Below, in pieces: positions 52,618 through 61,312 of a stretch of DNA of 64,000 nt. The stretch lies in NCBI RefSeq assembly GCF_030767025.1, contig NZ_JASITE010000002.1:248001-312000 (forward strand). Reading direction: 5' to 3'. Under the pieces are notes generated by a model that saw only the letters and a list, made by a program, of their open reading frames with translations, ran no database searches and was not told where the DNA came from. The position numbers were made by a program, and so were the translations under genes. Source of the DNA: Nocardia sp. CC227C. GTDB lineage: Bacteria; Actinomycetota; Actinomycetes; Mycobacteriales; Mycobacteriaceae. Every line of letters begins with the position of its first letter. Within the stretch, counting starts at the first letter, position 1.

Positions 52618-54066
52618 TTATCCGAGATGACGCATCATAGACCACATGCCATCCCATGACCTGCGAAGATCGCGGCACAGGAACAGCTCCGCACCCTGTT
52701 CGTCATTGTCGACACCGAATCCGTTGTCGATCCGCCCCACCGATTCCGGTTCGTGACAAAGACTTTCGAGCTCCGACCGCGGAATACCCACCGTGAACAC
52801 CCATCGGCCGTCGTCGGGCGGACCCCACCACCAGTAGGCGTTGTGCCCGCTGTGCGGCGTCGGCAGGCGGTACGCCGCTCCGAAGCGCTCGAGAGCGGCG
52901 GCCTCCCCGTAGTTGGATGTGAGTAGTTCGGAGTCGGGCGCGACCTCGGATCGGATCTCGGCGATCTGCCGCACGAACTCCGGCCAGCCGATGGTCTCCC
53001 CCGCGTCGTAATTCACCACCGGCACCGGCGATTCCGCAAGCGCGGAGATCGGCAGCACCGGCAGGAACAGCAGTGCCGACCCCACCGCGCCGACCCCCAC
53101 CACGGCGCCGACGCCGACCGCGCGCACCCGACGTGCCGTGTACCACCGCTCGAGTCCCACCGCCCCGGCGGCGAGCAACAGCGGATACATTCCACCCAGG
53201 TAGTACGCCTTCCCGCCGGCGACCGCGTAGCCAGCGAACAGCACGCCGTAGGCGAGCACGAAAGCGCGATACGGCGGCCGCCGCCACAGCCACCACAGGC
53301 CGAACCCCCACAGCGGCACCAGCAGCGGGCCGATCAACCCCAATTGCAGGAGGACGAAGGTGAGCGCCGTGTCCGACGTGCCCGACGATCCGCCCGCCAG
53401 CGACCTGCTCACCTCCCATTGCGGCCACCCGTGCCGGGCCTGCCAGACCAGGTAGGGCGTCACCAGCAGCACCGAGAGCAGGACAGCGAAGGGAAAGTAC
53501 CTGGTGGCGAATATCTTTCGCGGCCCGATCGCGGCGAAGCACACCGCCGTGACAACCAGCGGCACCGCGATGAGCGCCTTGTTCAGCAGTCCGATCCCCG
53601 CCAGCGCCCCCACCGCGAGCCACAGCCGCGGGTCGGCTTCCGATCGCAGCAGTCGCAAGAGCAGGACGACCACGCCCGACCACACCGCGAGATCGATGAT
53701 CGTCGTGCCGAACAGATGCCCGGCCGCCATGACCAGCGCCGCGGCCGCCACCGAGGCCGATGCCAGCGCCTGCGCGGCTTTCCCGCCGCCGAGTTCGCGT
53801 GCCGCGAGCCCGGCGCAGATCACCACGACGGTGGCCGCCACGATGGCCGGAAGCCGCAGCAGCACCAGCGAATCCGCGTCGACGGCCGAGACGGCCCTGG
53901 CGAGCAGCGGCGTCAGCGGCGGTTGGTCGGCGTATCCCCAGTCGAGTCGCCGCCCCGCCGCGAGGAAGTACATCTCGTCGCGGTGGTAGCCGTACCGATC
54001 GGCGAACACCCCCAGCACGACCGCGAAAACTCCCGCTACCCAGTACACACGATTACCGTCCCACAC
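52618..54066 (-). CDS. GT39-like membrane glycosyltransferase
   Basis: 482 residues with about eleven transmembrane helices. The first extracytoplasmic loop, FADRYGYHRDEMYFLAAGRRLDWGYADQPPLTPLLAR, is the acidic DE-containing catalytic loop of the ArnT/PMT (GT-C, GT39/GT83) group that uses polyprenyl-phosphate sugars. A C-terminal extracytoplasmic domain (from about 345) contains SNYGEAAALERFG and HNAYWWWGPP, typical of the actinobacterial subgroup. Acceptor unknown; cell-envelope or protein mannosylation is plausible. Confidence 0.88.
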   Translation of the reverse strand: MWDGNRVYWVAGVFAVVLGVFADRYGYHRDEMYFLAAGRRLDWGYADQPPLTPLLARAVSAVDADSLVLLRLPAIVAATVVVICAGLAARELGGGKAAQALASASVAAAALVMAAGHLFGTTIIDLAVWSGVVVLLLRLLRSEADPRLWLAVGALAGIGLLNKALIAVPLVVTAVCFAAIGPRKIFATRYFPFAVLLSVLLVTPYLVWQARHGWPQWEVSRSLAGGSSGTSDTALTFVLLQLGLIGPLLVPLWGFGLWWLWRRPPYRAFVLAYGVLFAGYAVAGGKAYYLGGMYPLLLAAGAVGLERWYTARRVRAVGVGAVVGVGAVGSALLFLPVLPISALAESPVPVVNYDAGETIGWPEFVRQIAEIRSEVAPDSELLTSNYGEAAALERFGAAYRLPTPHSGHNAYWWWGPPDDGRWVFTVGIPRSELESLCHEPESVGRIDNGFGVDNDEQGAELFLCRDLRRSWDGMWSMMRHLG

Positions 54067-54127
54067 CGGTGCGGCTCGGCGCGGGTACCGGCGCGCCAGC
54101 TGCGGTGCCGTCGCCGGTACGCGCGGG

Positions 54128-54394
54128 TCAGTCCGGAATCAGGTCGAATCCGGCGGAGTTGGTGTCGATGCCGACATCCACGTCGGTGTCGCCGCCACCG
54201 GGGGTGGGCAGCGCGGAGTTGGAGCCGACCTCGCTGGCGCTGCCGCTGCTGCCGAATTCGGTGCCGATGGGGCCCGCCTCGGCCGGGGTCCGGAGCGGCT
54301 GATAGGGCTCCAGCGGAATGGTGGCGGATGCGGCGGGCACGACGGCGAGGGTCAGGGCGGCGACGGCGCCGGCCGTGGCCACGAGTCTCTTCAT
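54128..54394 (-). CDS. Small secreted acidic protein
   Basis: 88 residues, ATG at 54394 behind AAGGAGG. A signal peptide (1-24, ending PAASA) is followed by a 64-residue low-complexity mature peptide rich in Gly, Ser, Asp and Thr (GPIGTEFGSSGSASEVGSNS, GGGDTDVDVGIDTNSAG). It is probably disordered, and no domain is recognised. It is 61 nt upstream of the glycosyltransferase and may be co-transcribed. Confidence 0.75.
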   Translation of the reverse strand: MKRLVATAGAVAALTLAVVPAASATIPLEPYQPLRTPAEAGPIGTEFGSSGSASEVGSNSALPTPGGGDTDVDVGIDTNSAGFDLIPD

Positions 54395-54537
54395 GGGTGC
54401 GACCTCCTTGCGGGGGCGGATGATGCGCACCCACGGTAGCCCAGCCCGCCACTTTCTGAAGCAGTTTTGTTTCACTAGCCGCCGCGAGTTCGACACTCCA
54501 CCGACGACCAGGTGATTCGACAACTCTCGACGGCTTT

Positions 54538-54574
54538 CTTACTCTAAAGTAAGATAGTCTTACTCAGGAGTAAG
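54538..54574. promoter_or_regulatory. Two tandem palindromes upstream of fadE24
   Basis: CTTACT-N4-AGTAAG occurs twice, at 54538-54553 and 54559-54574, with centres exactly 21 bp apart (two helical turns). They end 45 bp before the start codon. The arrangement suits cooperative binding of a TetR-type fatty-acid regulator; I cannot assign which. Confidence 0.7.
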
Positions 54575-54619
54575 ATTGCTGGGCAGGATCACCCCACACA
54601 CCCGAGAAATTTGGTGATT

Positions 54620-56002
54620 ATGAGTACTCGAGACACCGCAACGAAGCGGGACACCTCCGCTGTCGGACTCAACCCGGTCAAGCGCGACTGGATGGGCGCG
54701 GCCATGCGGGTCATGACGACGATCACGGGATCGGAACTCGCCGAGAAGTACAAGCTGCGCAAGCCCATCGAGCGGCTCACCTACGAGGGCACCAAGACCG
54801 GCTTCCGCACCCTCGGCGCGGCCACCCGGGCCTTCGAGAAGGTGTCCGGCGGCGGCGCTCCGAAACGGCTGCCCGCCAACGAGTCCCGGGGCAAGGACTA
54901 CTTCGACCTGACCCCGACCGACGAACAGCAGATGATCGTCGAGACGGTGCGGGAATTCGCCGAGGAGATCCTGCGCCCGGCCGCCTACGATTCCGACAAC
55001 GCCGCCAAGGCCCCGCGTGACCTGCTCGAGCGGGCCGCGGAACTCGGCATCACCCTGATCAATGTTCCCGAGGAGCTGGACGGCGCGGCCTCCGAGCGCG
55101 GCGCGGTCACCAACGCGCTGGTCGCCGAGGCGCTCGCGCACGGCGATATGGGACTCGCGCTGCCCATCCTGGCCCCCAGCGGCGTGGCCGTGGCGCTGTC
55201 GCAGTGGGGAACCGACGCCCAGCAGCGGACCTATCTGGGCGCTTTCACCGGCGAGAACGTGCCGCAGGCGTCGGTCGTGATCAGCGAGCCGCAGCCGCTG
55301 TTCGACCCCTTCGCACTGCGCACCAAGGCGACCCGCTCCCCCAGCGGCTACCGCCTCAACGGTGTGAAGAGCCTGGTCCCGGCCGCCGGTGACGCCGAGC
55401 TGTTCATCGTCGCCGCCGAACTCGACGGCCGCCCGGCCTTTTTCATCATCGAATCCGATACCGACGGTGTGGTGATCGAGGCCGATCCGGCGATGGGTCT
55501 GCGCGCCGCGGGCCTGGGTCGCCTGCTGCTGAACAATGTCGCGGTCCCGGCCACCGCCGTCCTGGGCGATGCCGACGCGGCGCAGCGCGCCGAGGATTAC
55601 GCCGACGCGGTGCGGCTGGCCCGGCTGGGCTGGTCGTCGCTGGCGGTCGGCACCGGTCAGGCCGTGCTGGACTACGTGATCCCGTATGTGAAGGAGCGCG
55701 AGGCGTTCGGTGAGCCGATCGCGCACCGGCAGGCGGTGGCGTTCATGGTCGCCAATATGGCGATCGAGCTGGACGGCATGCGCCTGGTGACGCTGCGCGG
55801 CGCGTCGCGCGCCGAGCAGGGGCTGTCGTTCGCCCGCGAGGCGGCGCTGGCGAAGAAGCTGGCCACCGACAAGGGCATGCAGATCGGCCTGGACGGCGTG
55901 CAGTTGCTCGGCGGCCACGGCTTCACCAAGGAGCACCCGGTCGAGCGCTGGTACCGCGATCTGCGCGGCATCGGCGTCGCCGAAGGCGTCGTCCTCGTCT
56001 AG
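54620..56002 (+). CDS. fadE24: Acyl-CoA dehydrogenase (FadE24-like)
   Basis: 460 residues, ATG at 54620. An N-terminal extension of about 85 residues precedes the acyl-CoA dehydrogenase fold (LTPTDEQQMIVETVREFAEEILRP..., ASVVISEPQPLFDPF, VKEREAFGEPIAHRQAVAFMVANMAIELDGMR, QLLGGHGFTKEHPVERWYRDLRGIGVAEG). The extended N-terminus and the immediate partner at 56083 match the mycobacterial FadE24-FadE23 pair (Rv3139-Rv3140), which forms heteromeric dehydrogenases. The proposed role is beta-oxidation of fatty-acyl or sterol side-chain CoA; the substrate is inferred only. Confidence 0.85.
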   Translation: MSTRDTATKRDTSAVGLNPVKRDWMGAAMRVMTTITGSELAEKYKLRKPIERLTYEGTKTGFRTLGAATRAFEKVSGGGAPKRLPANESRGKDYFDLTPTDEQQMIVETVREFAEEILRPAAYDSDNAAKAPRDLLERAAELGITLINVPEELDGAASERGAVTNALVAEALAHGDMGLALPILAPSGVAVALSQWGTDAQQRTYLGAFTGENVPQASVVISEPQPLFDPFALRTKATRSPSGYRLNGVKSLVPAAGDAELFIVAAELDGRPAFFIIESDTDGVVIEADPAMGLRAAGLGRLLLNNVAVPATAVLGDADAAQRAEDYADAVRLARLGWSSLAVGTGQAVLDYVIPYVKEREAFGEPIAHRQAVAFMVANMAIELDGMRLVTLRGASRAEQGLSFAREAALAKKLATDKGMQIGLDGVQLLGGHGFTKEHPVERWYRDLRGIGVAEGVVLV

Positions 56003-56082
56003 GCCCGCCTCGGCCCCGCCGCCGCCCTTGCATCGAGACGCTGCGCGTCGCGGGGCCGATTCCTCACACACGGAGACCAACT

Positions 56083-57315
56083 ATGATCAATCTCGAACTC
56101 CCCAAGAAGCTCCGGGCCAGCGCCAACCAGGCCCATCAGGTCGCCGCGGAGATCTTCCGCCCCACCTCTCGCAAGTACGATCTGGCCGAGCACGAGTACC
56201 CGGTCGAGCTGGACACCATGGCCGCCATGGTGGAGGGCCTGTCCGACTCCGGCGCGCAGGACATCTCCGGCGCCACCGGTGGCCGCAAGGCTCAGGAGGG
56301 TGAGGACGACGGCCACGCCACCGAACTGCTGGGCAACAGCAACGGCGGCAATATGTCCGCGCTCATGAACGCCCTGGAGACCTCGTGGGGCGATGTCGGC
56401 CTCATGCTCTCCATCCCCTACCAGGGGCTGGGCAATGCGGCCATCGCCGCCGTCGCCACCGACGAGCAGTTGGCGCGCTTCGGCAAGGTGTGGGCCGCCA
56501 TGGCGATCACCGAGCCGTCCTTCGGCTCCGACTCGGCCGCGGTGTCCACCACCGCGGTGCTCGACGGTGACGAGTGGGTGCTCAACGGCACCAAGATCTT
56601 CGTGACCGCGGGTTCGCGCGCCACCCACATCGTGGTGTGGGCCACCGTGGACAAGTCCAAGGGCCGCGCCGCCATCAAGTCCTTCGTGGTGCCCCGGGAT
56701 GCCAAGGGCCTCACCGTGTCCCGTCTCGAGCACAAGCTCGGCATCAAGGCGTCCGACACCGCGGAGATCCGCTTCGAGGACTGCCGCATCCCCAAGGACA
56801 ACATCCTCGGTTCGCCGGAAGTCAATGTGGAGAAGGGTTTCGCGGGCGTCATGCAGACGTTCGACAACACCCGCCCGCTGGTGGCCGGTATGGCCGTCGG
56901 CGTCGGCCGCGCCGCCCTCGAGGAACTGCGCAAGGTCCTCACCGACGCGGGCGTCGAGATCTCCTACGACACCCCGCCGAACAACCAGCACGCCGCCGCC
57001 GCGGAATACCTCCGCCTGGAAGCCGACTGGGAAGCCGCCTACCTGCTCTCCCTACGTGCGGCCTGGATGGCCGACAACAAGAAGCCGAACTCCCTCGAGG
57101 CGTCCATGTCCAAGGCCAAGGCCGGCCGCATGGGCACCGACGTCACCCTCAAGGCCGTCGAACTCGCGGGCCCCCTCGGCTACAGCCAGCGCACCCTGCT
57201 CGAGAAGTGGGGCCGCGACTCGAAGATCTTGGACATCTTCGAAGGCACCCAGCAGATCCAGCAGCTCATCGTGGCCCGCCGCGTACTGGGGCTGAGCAGC
57301 GACAAGCTGAAGTAA
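56083..57315 (+). CDS. fadE23: Acyl-CoA dehydrogenase (FadE23-like)
   Basis: 410 residues. It has the FAD-binding segments MAITEPSFGSDSAAVSTTAVLDGDEWVLNGTKIFVTAGS and the C-terminal GYSQRTLLEKWGRDSKILDIFEGTQQIQQLIVARRVLG. It is the second half of the fadE24-fadE23 pair, starting 80 nt after it. Lys/Gly-rich GGRKAQEGEDDGHATELLGN in the N-terminal part is characteristic of this subfamily. Terminator follows. Confidence 0.87.
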   Translation: MINLELPKKLRASANQAHQVAAEIFRPTSRKYDLAEHEYPVELDTMAAMVEGLSDSGAQDISGATGGRKAQEGEDDGHATELLGNSNGGNMSALMNALETSWGDVGLMLSIPYQGLGNAAIAAVATDEQLARFGKVWAAMAITEPSFGSDSAAVSTTAVLDGDEWVLNGTKIFVTAGSRATHIVVWATVDKSKGRAAIKSFVVPRDAKGLTVSRLEHKLGIKASDTAEIRFEDCRIPKDNILGSPEVNVEKGFAGVMQTFDNTRPLVAGMAVGVGRAALEELRKVLTDAGVEISYDTPPNNQHAAAAEYLRLEADWEAAYLLSLRAAWMADNKKPNSLEASMSKAKAGRMGTDVTLKAVELAGPLGYSQRTLLEKWGRDSKILDIFEGTQQIQQLIVARRVLGLSSDKLK

Positions 57316-57330
57316 GCACTGCGACAACGG

Positions 57331-57361
57331 CACCGGCGCGAGGCTTCGTCTCGCGCCGGTG
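57331..57361 (+). terminator. Hairpin after fadE23
   Basis: Perfect 12-bp stem CACCGGCGCGAG / CTCGCGCCGGTG with a 7-nt loop, 15 nt after the fadE23 stop and 16 nt before the PHP gene start. Confidence 0.75.
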
Positions 57362-57377
57362 TCCGCACAATGGGGCG

Positions 57378-58274
57378 GTGCTGACCTTCGACGTGCCCGG
57401 CCGGTTCTGGCGGGGGAATCTGCATTGTCATTCGGATCGGTCGGATGGGGCGTTGTCGCCGGAGGAGGTGTGTGGGCGGTATCGGGAGGCCGGGTACGAC
57501 TTCGTGGCGGTGACGGATCATTTTCGGGCGGAGTACGGGTTTCCGGTGACCGATACGCGGGGGGTGCGCGATGGCGGGTTCACCACGCTGTTGGGGGCTG
57601 AATTGGAGGCGCCGCGAACGGAGTTCGCGAGTAAGTGGCACATTGTCGCGGTGGGGTTGCCGGTGGGGTTCGTGCCGCCGGAGCCGGGTGAGACCGGGCC
57701 GGAGTTGGCGCGGCGGGCGCGGGCGGCGGGGGCGTTCATCGGGATGGCGCATCCGGCCGCGGCGTTGCTGACCGTCGAGGATGCGGCCACACTCGATGCG
57801 GCTCATGCGGTGGAGGTGTTCAATTCGCTTGCCGCGCGGGAGGACCGGGGGGACGGTCTGCATCTCTACGATGTGCTGCTCGGGCGTGGGCATCGGCTCG
57901 ACGCGTACGCGGCCGACGACTGTCACTTTCAGCCGCAGGATCCGCCGGGCCGTGACGCCTGGGTGCGGGTGCGGGCCGAATCACTCGATCCCGATGCGTT
58001 GCTGAGCGCGCTGAAGGCCGGGCACTACTACTCCAGTACGGGGCCGGAGATGCACGGCATCGAGATCGGGGACGGCCGGATCACGGTGCGGTGCTCGCCG
58101 GTGCGCAAGATCGTGGTGACCGGGTCGGTGCCTGGTGCGCAGTGGCGGGCGGGCGACGGGCTCACCGAATGTTCGCTGCCGCTGGACATGTTCACGCGCA
58201 GCCCGTTTGTGCGGGTGACGGTCACCGACGACGCGGGTGCGCGAGCCTGGAGCAATCCGATGTGGCGGCGGTGA
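57378..58274 (+). CDS. PHP-domain metallohydrolase
   Basis: 298 residues from GTG 57378; the frame extends upstream but only through the fadE23 shadow. PHP metal-ligand motifs: NLHCHSDRSDG (H16, H18, D20), FVAVTDHF, AAALLTVEDAATLDAAHAVEVFN, GMAHPAA, and AYAADDCHF near the C-terminus. Resembles the CehA/McbA and YciV/TrpH-like phosphoesterase group. It hydrolyses a phosphate or ester bond with divalent metals; the substrate is unknown. Confidence 0.85.
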   Translation: MLTFDVPGRFWRGNLHCHSDRSDGALSPEEVCGRYREAGYDFVAVTDHFRAEYGFPVTDTRGVRDGGFTTLLGAELEAPRTEFASKWHIVAVGLPVGFVPPEPGETGPELARRARAAGAFIGMAHPAAALLTVEDAATLDAAHAVEVFNSLAAREDRGDGLHLYDVLLGRGHRLDAYAADDCHFQPQDPPGRDAWVRVRAESLDPDALLSALKAGHYYSSTGPEMHGIEIGDGRITVRCSPVRKIVVTGSVPGAQWRAGDGLTECSLPLDMFTRSPFVRVTVTDDAGARAWSNPMWRR

Positions 58275-58306
58275 GTTTCAGCGCACCGGGGTTGCGGGGC
58301 CGAGCG

Positions 58307-59323
58307 TCAGGCGCTGAACTCCTCCACCAACCGCCGATAGGTGTCGAAGGCGGCCTTGGGGCGGTAGTCGCTGGTCGTAATGCCCAGCTGCGCCATGGGT
58401 TCGGGCTGGGTGGAGTCCGCGTCGCGCAGGCCGAACAACTCGAGATGGGTCACGTGGTAGCGGCTTCGGACCGCCGCCACCGCGCGCACCAGGTGGTCGA
58501 TGCTGTCGGCCTGATGTTCGGGGGTGCGCTCCGCGCCGGTGATGCTGCCGCACTCGCAGATGTGGATGGGCACGTGAGATCCGATGTGCGCCTTGGGCAG
58601 TGACTCCTCACGCAGCTGCCGGATGCCGTGCTTCACCTGCGAATCGATATCGCCGGGAGTGCCGTGCGGCGCGACCGGGGAGAAGGCGTCGGGGTACAGG
58701 GCCAGCCCCACATAGTCGACCAGATCGGCGAATTCGTGCGCGGGGACGGCCGCCAGCTGCTCCCAGAACGCCGCGTCACCTCCCATCCAGTCCGGCGACT
58801 CGGCTACCGAGAACCCGATGCGCACCGCGTCCAGGCCCACGGTGTCGAGTGCCTTGCGCGCGTGCGCCATTCCGCGTACCAGCGCCTCCACGACGCCGGG
58901 GGAACTGCCGTCGATCCACGGGATGTCGAAGTTGGGTTCCAGGGTGATCTGGAGGTAGCGCACGAGGCGTCCGTACCGGTCGATGGCCCGGTCGATGAAA
59001 CGCAGCCAGCCCTCAACATCGGCGGTCACCGGCAGATAGCAGAGCACCAGATCCAGCTGCCGGTGCCCGTCCAGATACCACCGGTCCGGCATGGTCAGCT
59101 CACCGTAGACCCGGTCGGGATGCAGCACCGCCGCCCGCTCCGGATCCGGCGGCGTCCCCAGGTAGTGCAGGTACTCCCGCACCACGAACGGCGCGTCCCC
59201 CTGTAGCCGCCGCACCAGGTCCGAGATGGCGGCGCGGTCGTCGGGCGGCCCGGCCACCGTGCTGACCTGACCCGCCGCGTACACGCCGAAGAGCAACTCC
59301 GTGGATTCGGTCACCTGGTCCAT
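58307..59323 (-). CDS. TIM-barrel (glycoside-hydrolase-like) protein of unknown substrate
   Basis: 338 residues. Pattern of alternating strands and helices consistent with a (beta/alpha)8 barrel: LLFGVYAAGQV, FVVREYLHYLGTPPD, LVLCYLPVTADVEGWLRFIDRAIDRYGRLVRYLQITLEPNFDIPW, ADLVDYVGLALYPDAF, HVPIHICECGSIT, VTHLELFGLRDADS. Acidic residues at strand ends (E in LQITLEPN, E in ICECG) sit where a retaining glycosidase has its catalytic pair. No signal peptide, so it is probably cytoplasmic. Not assigned to a CAZy family. Confidence 0.65.
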   Translation of the reverse strand: MDQVTESTELLFGVYAAGQVSTVAGPPDDRAAISDLVRRLQGDAPFVVREYLHYLGTPPDPERAAVLHPDRVYGELTMPDRWYLDGHRQLDLVLCYLPVTADVEGWLRFIDRAIDRYGRLVRYLQITLEPNFDIPWIDGSSPGVVEALVRGMAHARKALDTVGLDAVRIGFSVAESPDWMGGDAAFWEQLAAVPAHEFADLVDYVGLALYPDAFSPVAPHGTPGDIDSQVKHGIRQLREESLPKAHIGSHVPIHICECGSITGAERTPEHQADSIDHLVRAVAAVRSRYHVTHLELFGLRDADSTQPEPMAQLGITTSDYRPKAAFDTYRRLVEEFSA

Positions 59324-59502
59324 GTAACCACCGGCGCTCCGCCACGGCTACGCACGCCTGGTCGGTGGACGCACCCGGCCGCGCTGTCCGATCTGACCGG
59401 ATTCCTGTAACGCCGGTCACACTCCGCTGCTACGGTTGCGCCAATCGCAGGGTGTCGTGCGGTGGTGCACCGACACGACCACAAGTTCGGAGGTTGATCG
59501 AG

Positions 59503-61149
59503 ATGGCCTCGATTCTGCACTCGGTGCAGCAGCGTTTGACCCACACCGGAGAGGTGATCAAGGGTCTGGGACGGTTGCGGGAGGTCGGCGTCAGCGATCC
59601 CCGCAACCCCATGGAAACCCTGCGAACCATGCGGGAGGCCAAGGTTTTCGGGCCGCAGGCCACCATGGTGCAGCATGCCGCGCGAGTCTGGCCGGACCGC
59701 CCGGCCCTGGCCGACGAACGCGGCGAGATGACCTACCGGGAACTCGACGAGGCGTCGACGGCGGTGGCCCGGGGCCTGCAGGCCATGGGCATCCAGCCGG
59801 GCATGGTGATCGGCATCCTGGCCCGCGACCACCGCGGCCTGCTGCTCTCGCTGGCCGCCGCCGGGAAGCTGGGTGTGCGCTCTGCCCTGATGAACACCGG
59901 ATTCGCCAAACCACAGTTCGCGGAGGTGTGCGCCCGGGAGAACGTCAAGGCCGTACTGCACGACAGCGAGTTCCTCGGCCTGCTCGACGCCCTGCCGCCC
60001 GAGCTGCCGCGCGTGCTCACCTGGGTGGACGAGGGGCATGAGGTCCCGGCGGGGGCGACGACCCTCGACACGTTGGTGGCGGAGAATTCCACCGAGCGGC
60101 TGCCCGCCCCGGAGAAGCCGGGCGGCTTCATCATCCTCACCAGCGGCACCACCGGCCTGCCCAAGGGCGCCCCGCGCACCAAGGTCGGCCCGATCGGCAC
60201 CGTGCAGATGGTGGACCGCATCGACTTCCCACGCCAGGGCACCATGGTGATCGTCTCCCCCATCTTCCACAGCACCGGCATGGGCACCTGGCTGGTCGGC
60301 ACGGCACTCGGCAACAAGGTGGTGCTGGTCCGCCGGTTCGACGCCGAACGCACGCTGCGGCTGATCGACGAGCACAAAGCCGACATGCTGGTGGCGGTGC
60401 CGACCATGCTGCACCGCATGGTGGAGCTGGATCCGGCCGTCCGCGAGAAGTACGACACCTCCTCGCTGAAGGGCATCGTCATCGCCGGTTCGGCGCTGTC
60501 GCCCGAGCTCAGCGTGCGCACCCAGGAGGTTTTCGGGCCGGTGCTGTACAACCTGTACGGCTCGACCGAATGCGCGGTGGCGACGGTGGCGCGGCCGGAG
60601 GATCTGGCGAAGGCTCCGGGTACGGCCGGTAAATCACCGCTGACCTGCGAGGTCGCCCTGTTCGATGACGACGACAAGCGCATCCACGCCAAGAACGTCA
60701 CCGGCCGCATCTTCATCCGTTCGGGAGCGCCCTTCGAGGGCTACACCGACGGGCGGCACAAGCAGATCATCGACGGCTACATGTCCAGCGGCGATGTCGG
60801 GCATTTCGACGACAACGGCCTGCTGTTCGTGGACGGCCGCGACGACGACATGATCGTCTCCGGCGGTGAGAACGTCTTCCCGCAGGAGGTGGAGAACCTG
60901 CTGTTGGAGCGGCCGGACGTCTTCGACGCGGCGGTGGTCGGCGTGGACGATGTGGAGTTCGGAAAGCGTTTGCGCGCCTTCATCGTCCCGGAACCGGGCG
61001 CGAGTCCGGACGCCGAGGAGATCAAGGCGTACGTGAAGGGCAATCTGGCCCGCTACAAGGTGCCGCGCGAGGTGGTCTTCCTCGACGATCTGCCCCGCAA
61101 CACCACGGGCAAGCTGCTGCGTCGCGTGCTGGTCGAGTACGAGGTGTAG
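59503..61149 (+). CDS. Fatty acid-CoA ligase / fatty acyl-AMP ligase (FadD type)
   Basis: 548 residues, ATG at 59503. ANL-superfamily adenylating enzyme: P-loop ILTSGTTGLPKGAPR, YGSTECAVATVA, and the C-terminal hinge/core DGRDDDMIVSGGENVFPQEVENLLLERPDVFDAAVVGV plus the catalytic Lys motif RNTTGKLLRR. No 20-residue insertion typical of FAAL is obvious, so CoA ligation is more likely. It activates fatty acids for degradation or lipid synthesis. A close paralogue follows at 61313. Confidence 0.9.
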   Translation: MASILHSVQQRLTHTGEVIKGLGRLREVGVSDPRNPMETLRTMREAKVFGPQATMVQHAARVWPDRPALADERGEMTYRELDEASTAVARGLQAMGIQPGMVIGILARDHRGLLLSLAAAGKLGVRSALMNTGFAKPQFAEVCARENVKAVLHDSEFLGLLDALPPELPRVLTWVDEGHEVPAGATTLDTLVAENSTERLPAPEKPGGFIILTSGTTGLPKGAPRTKVGPIGTVQMVDRIDFPRQGTMVIVSPIFHSTGMGTWLVGTALGNKVVLVRRFDAERTLRLIDEHKADMLVAVPTMLHRMVELDPAVREKYDTSSLKGIVIAGSALSPELSVRTQEVFGPVLYNLYGSTECAVATVARPEDLAKAPGTAGKSPLTCEVALFDDDDKRIHAKNVTGRIFIRSGAPFEGYTDGRHKQIIDGYMSSGDVGHFDDNGLLFVDGRDDDMIVSGGENVFPQEVENLLLERPDVFDAAVVGVDDVEFGKRLRAFIVPEPGASPDAEEIKAYVKGNLARYKVPREVVFLDDLPRNTTGKLLRRVLVEYEV

Positions 61150-61220
61150 CCGAGGGTCACATTCCGAACGAATTAAGCGCAACTTGGGGTTACAGAGACC
61201 TGGGCCACAACCTTTCTGCC

Positions 61221-61244
61221 TGCGCTTGCTAGGCTGCAAGCGCA
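61221..61244. promoter_or_regulatory. Palindrome overlapping a -10-like sequence before the second fadD
   Basis: TGCGCTTGC-TAGGCT-GCAAGCGCA, perfect 9-bp arms. The centre TAGGCT can serve as a -10 box, so a bound repressor would occlude the promoter. It lies 69 bp before the chosen start. Confidence 0.6.
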
Positions 61245-61312
61245 CTGGATCTCGATGTCGCGGTCCACCGTCCGACTCGTCCGGCACGGTGATCGCGGGA
61301 ATGGTTGTACCC

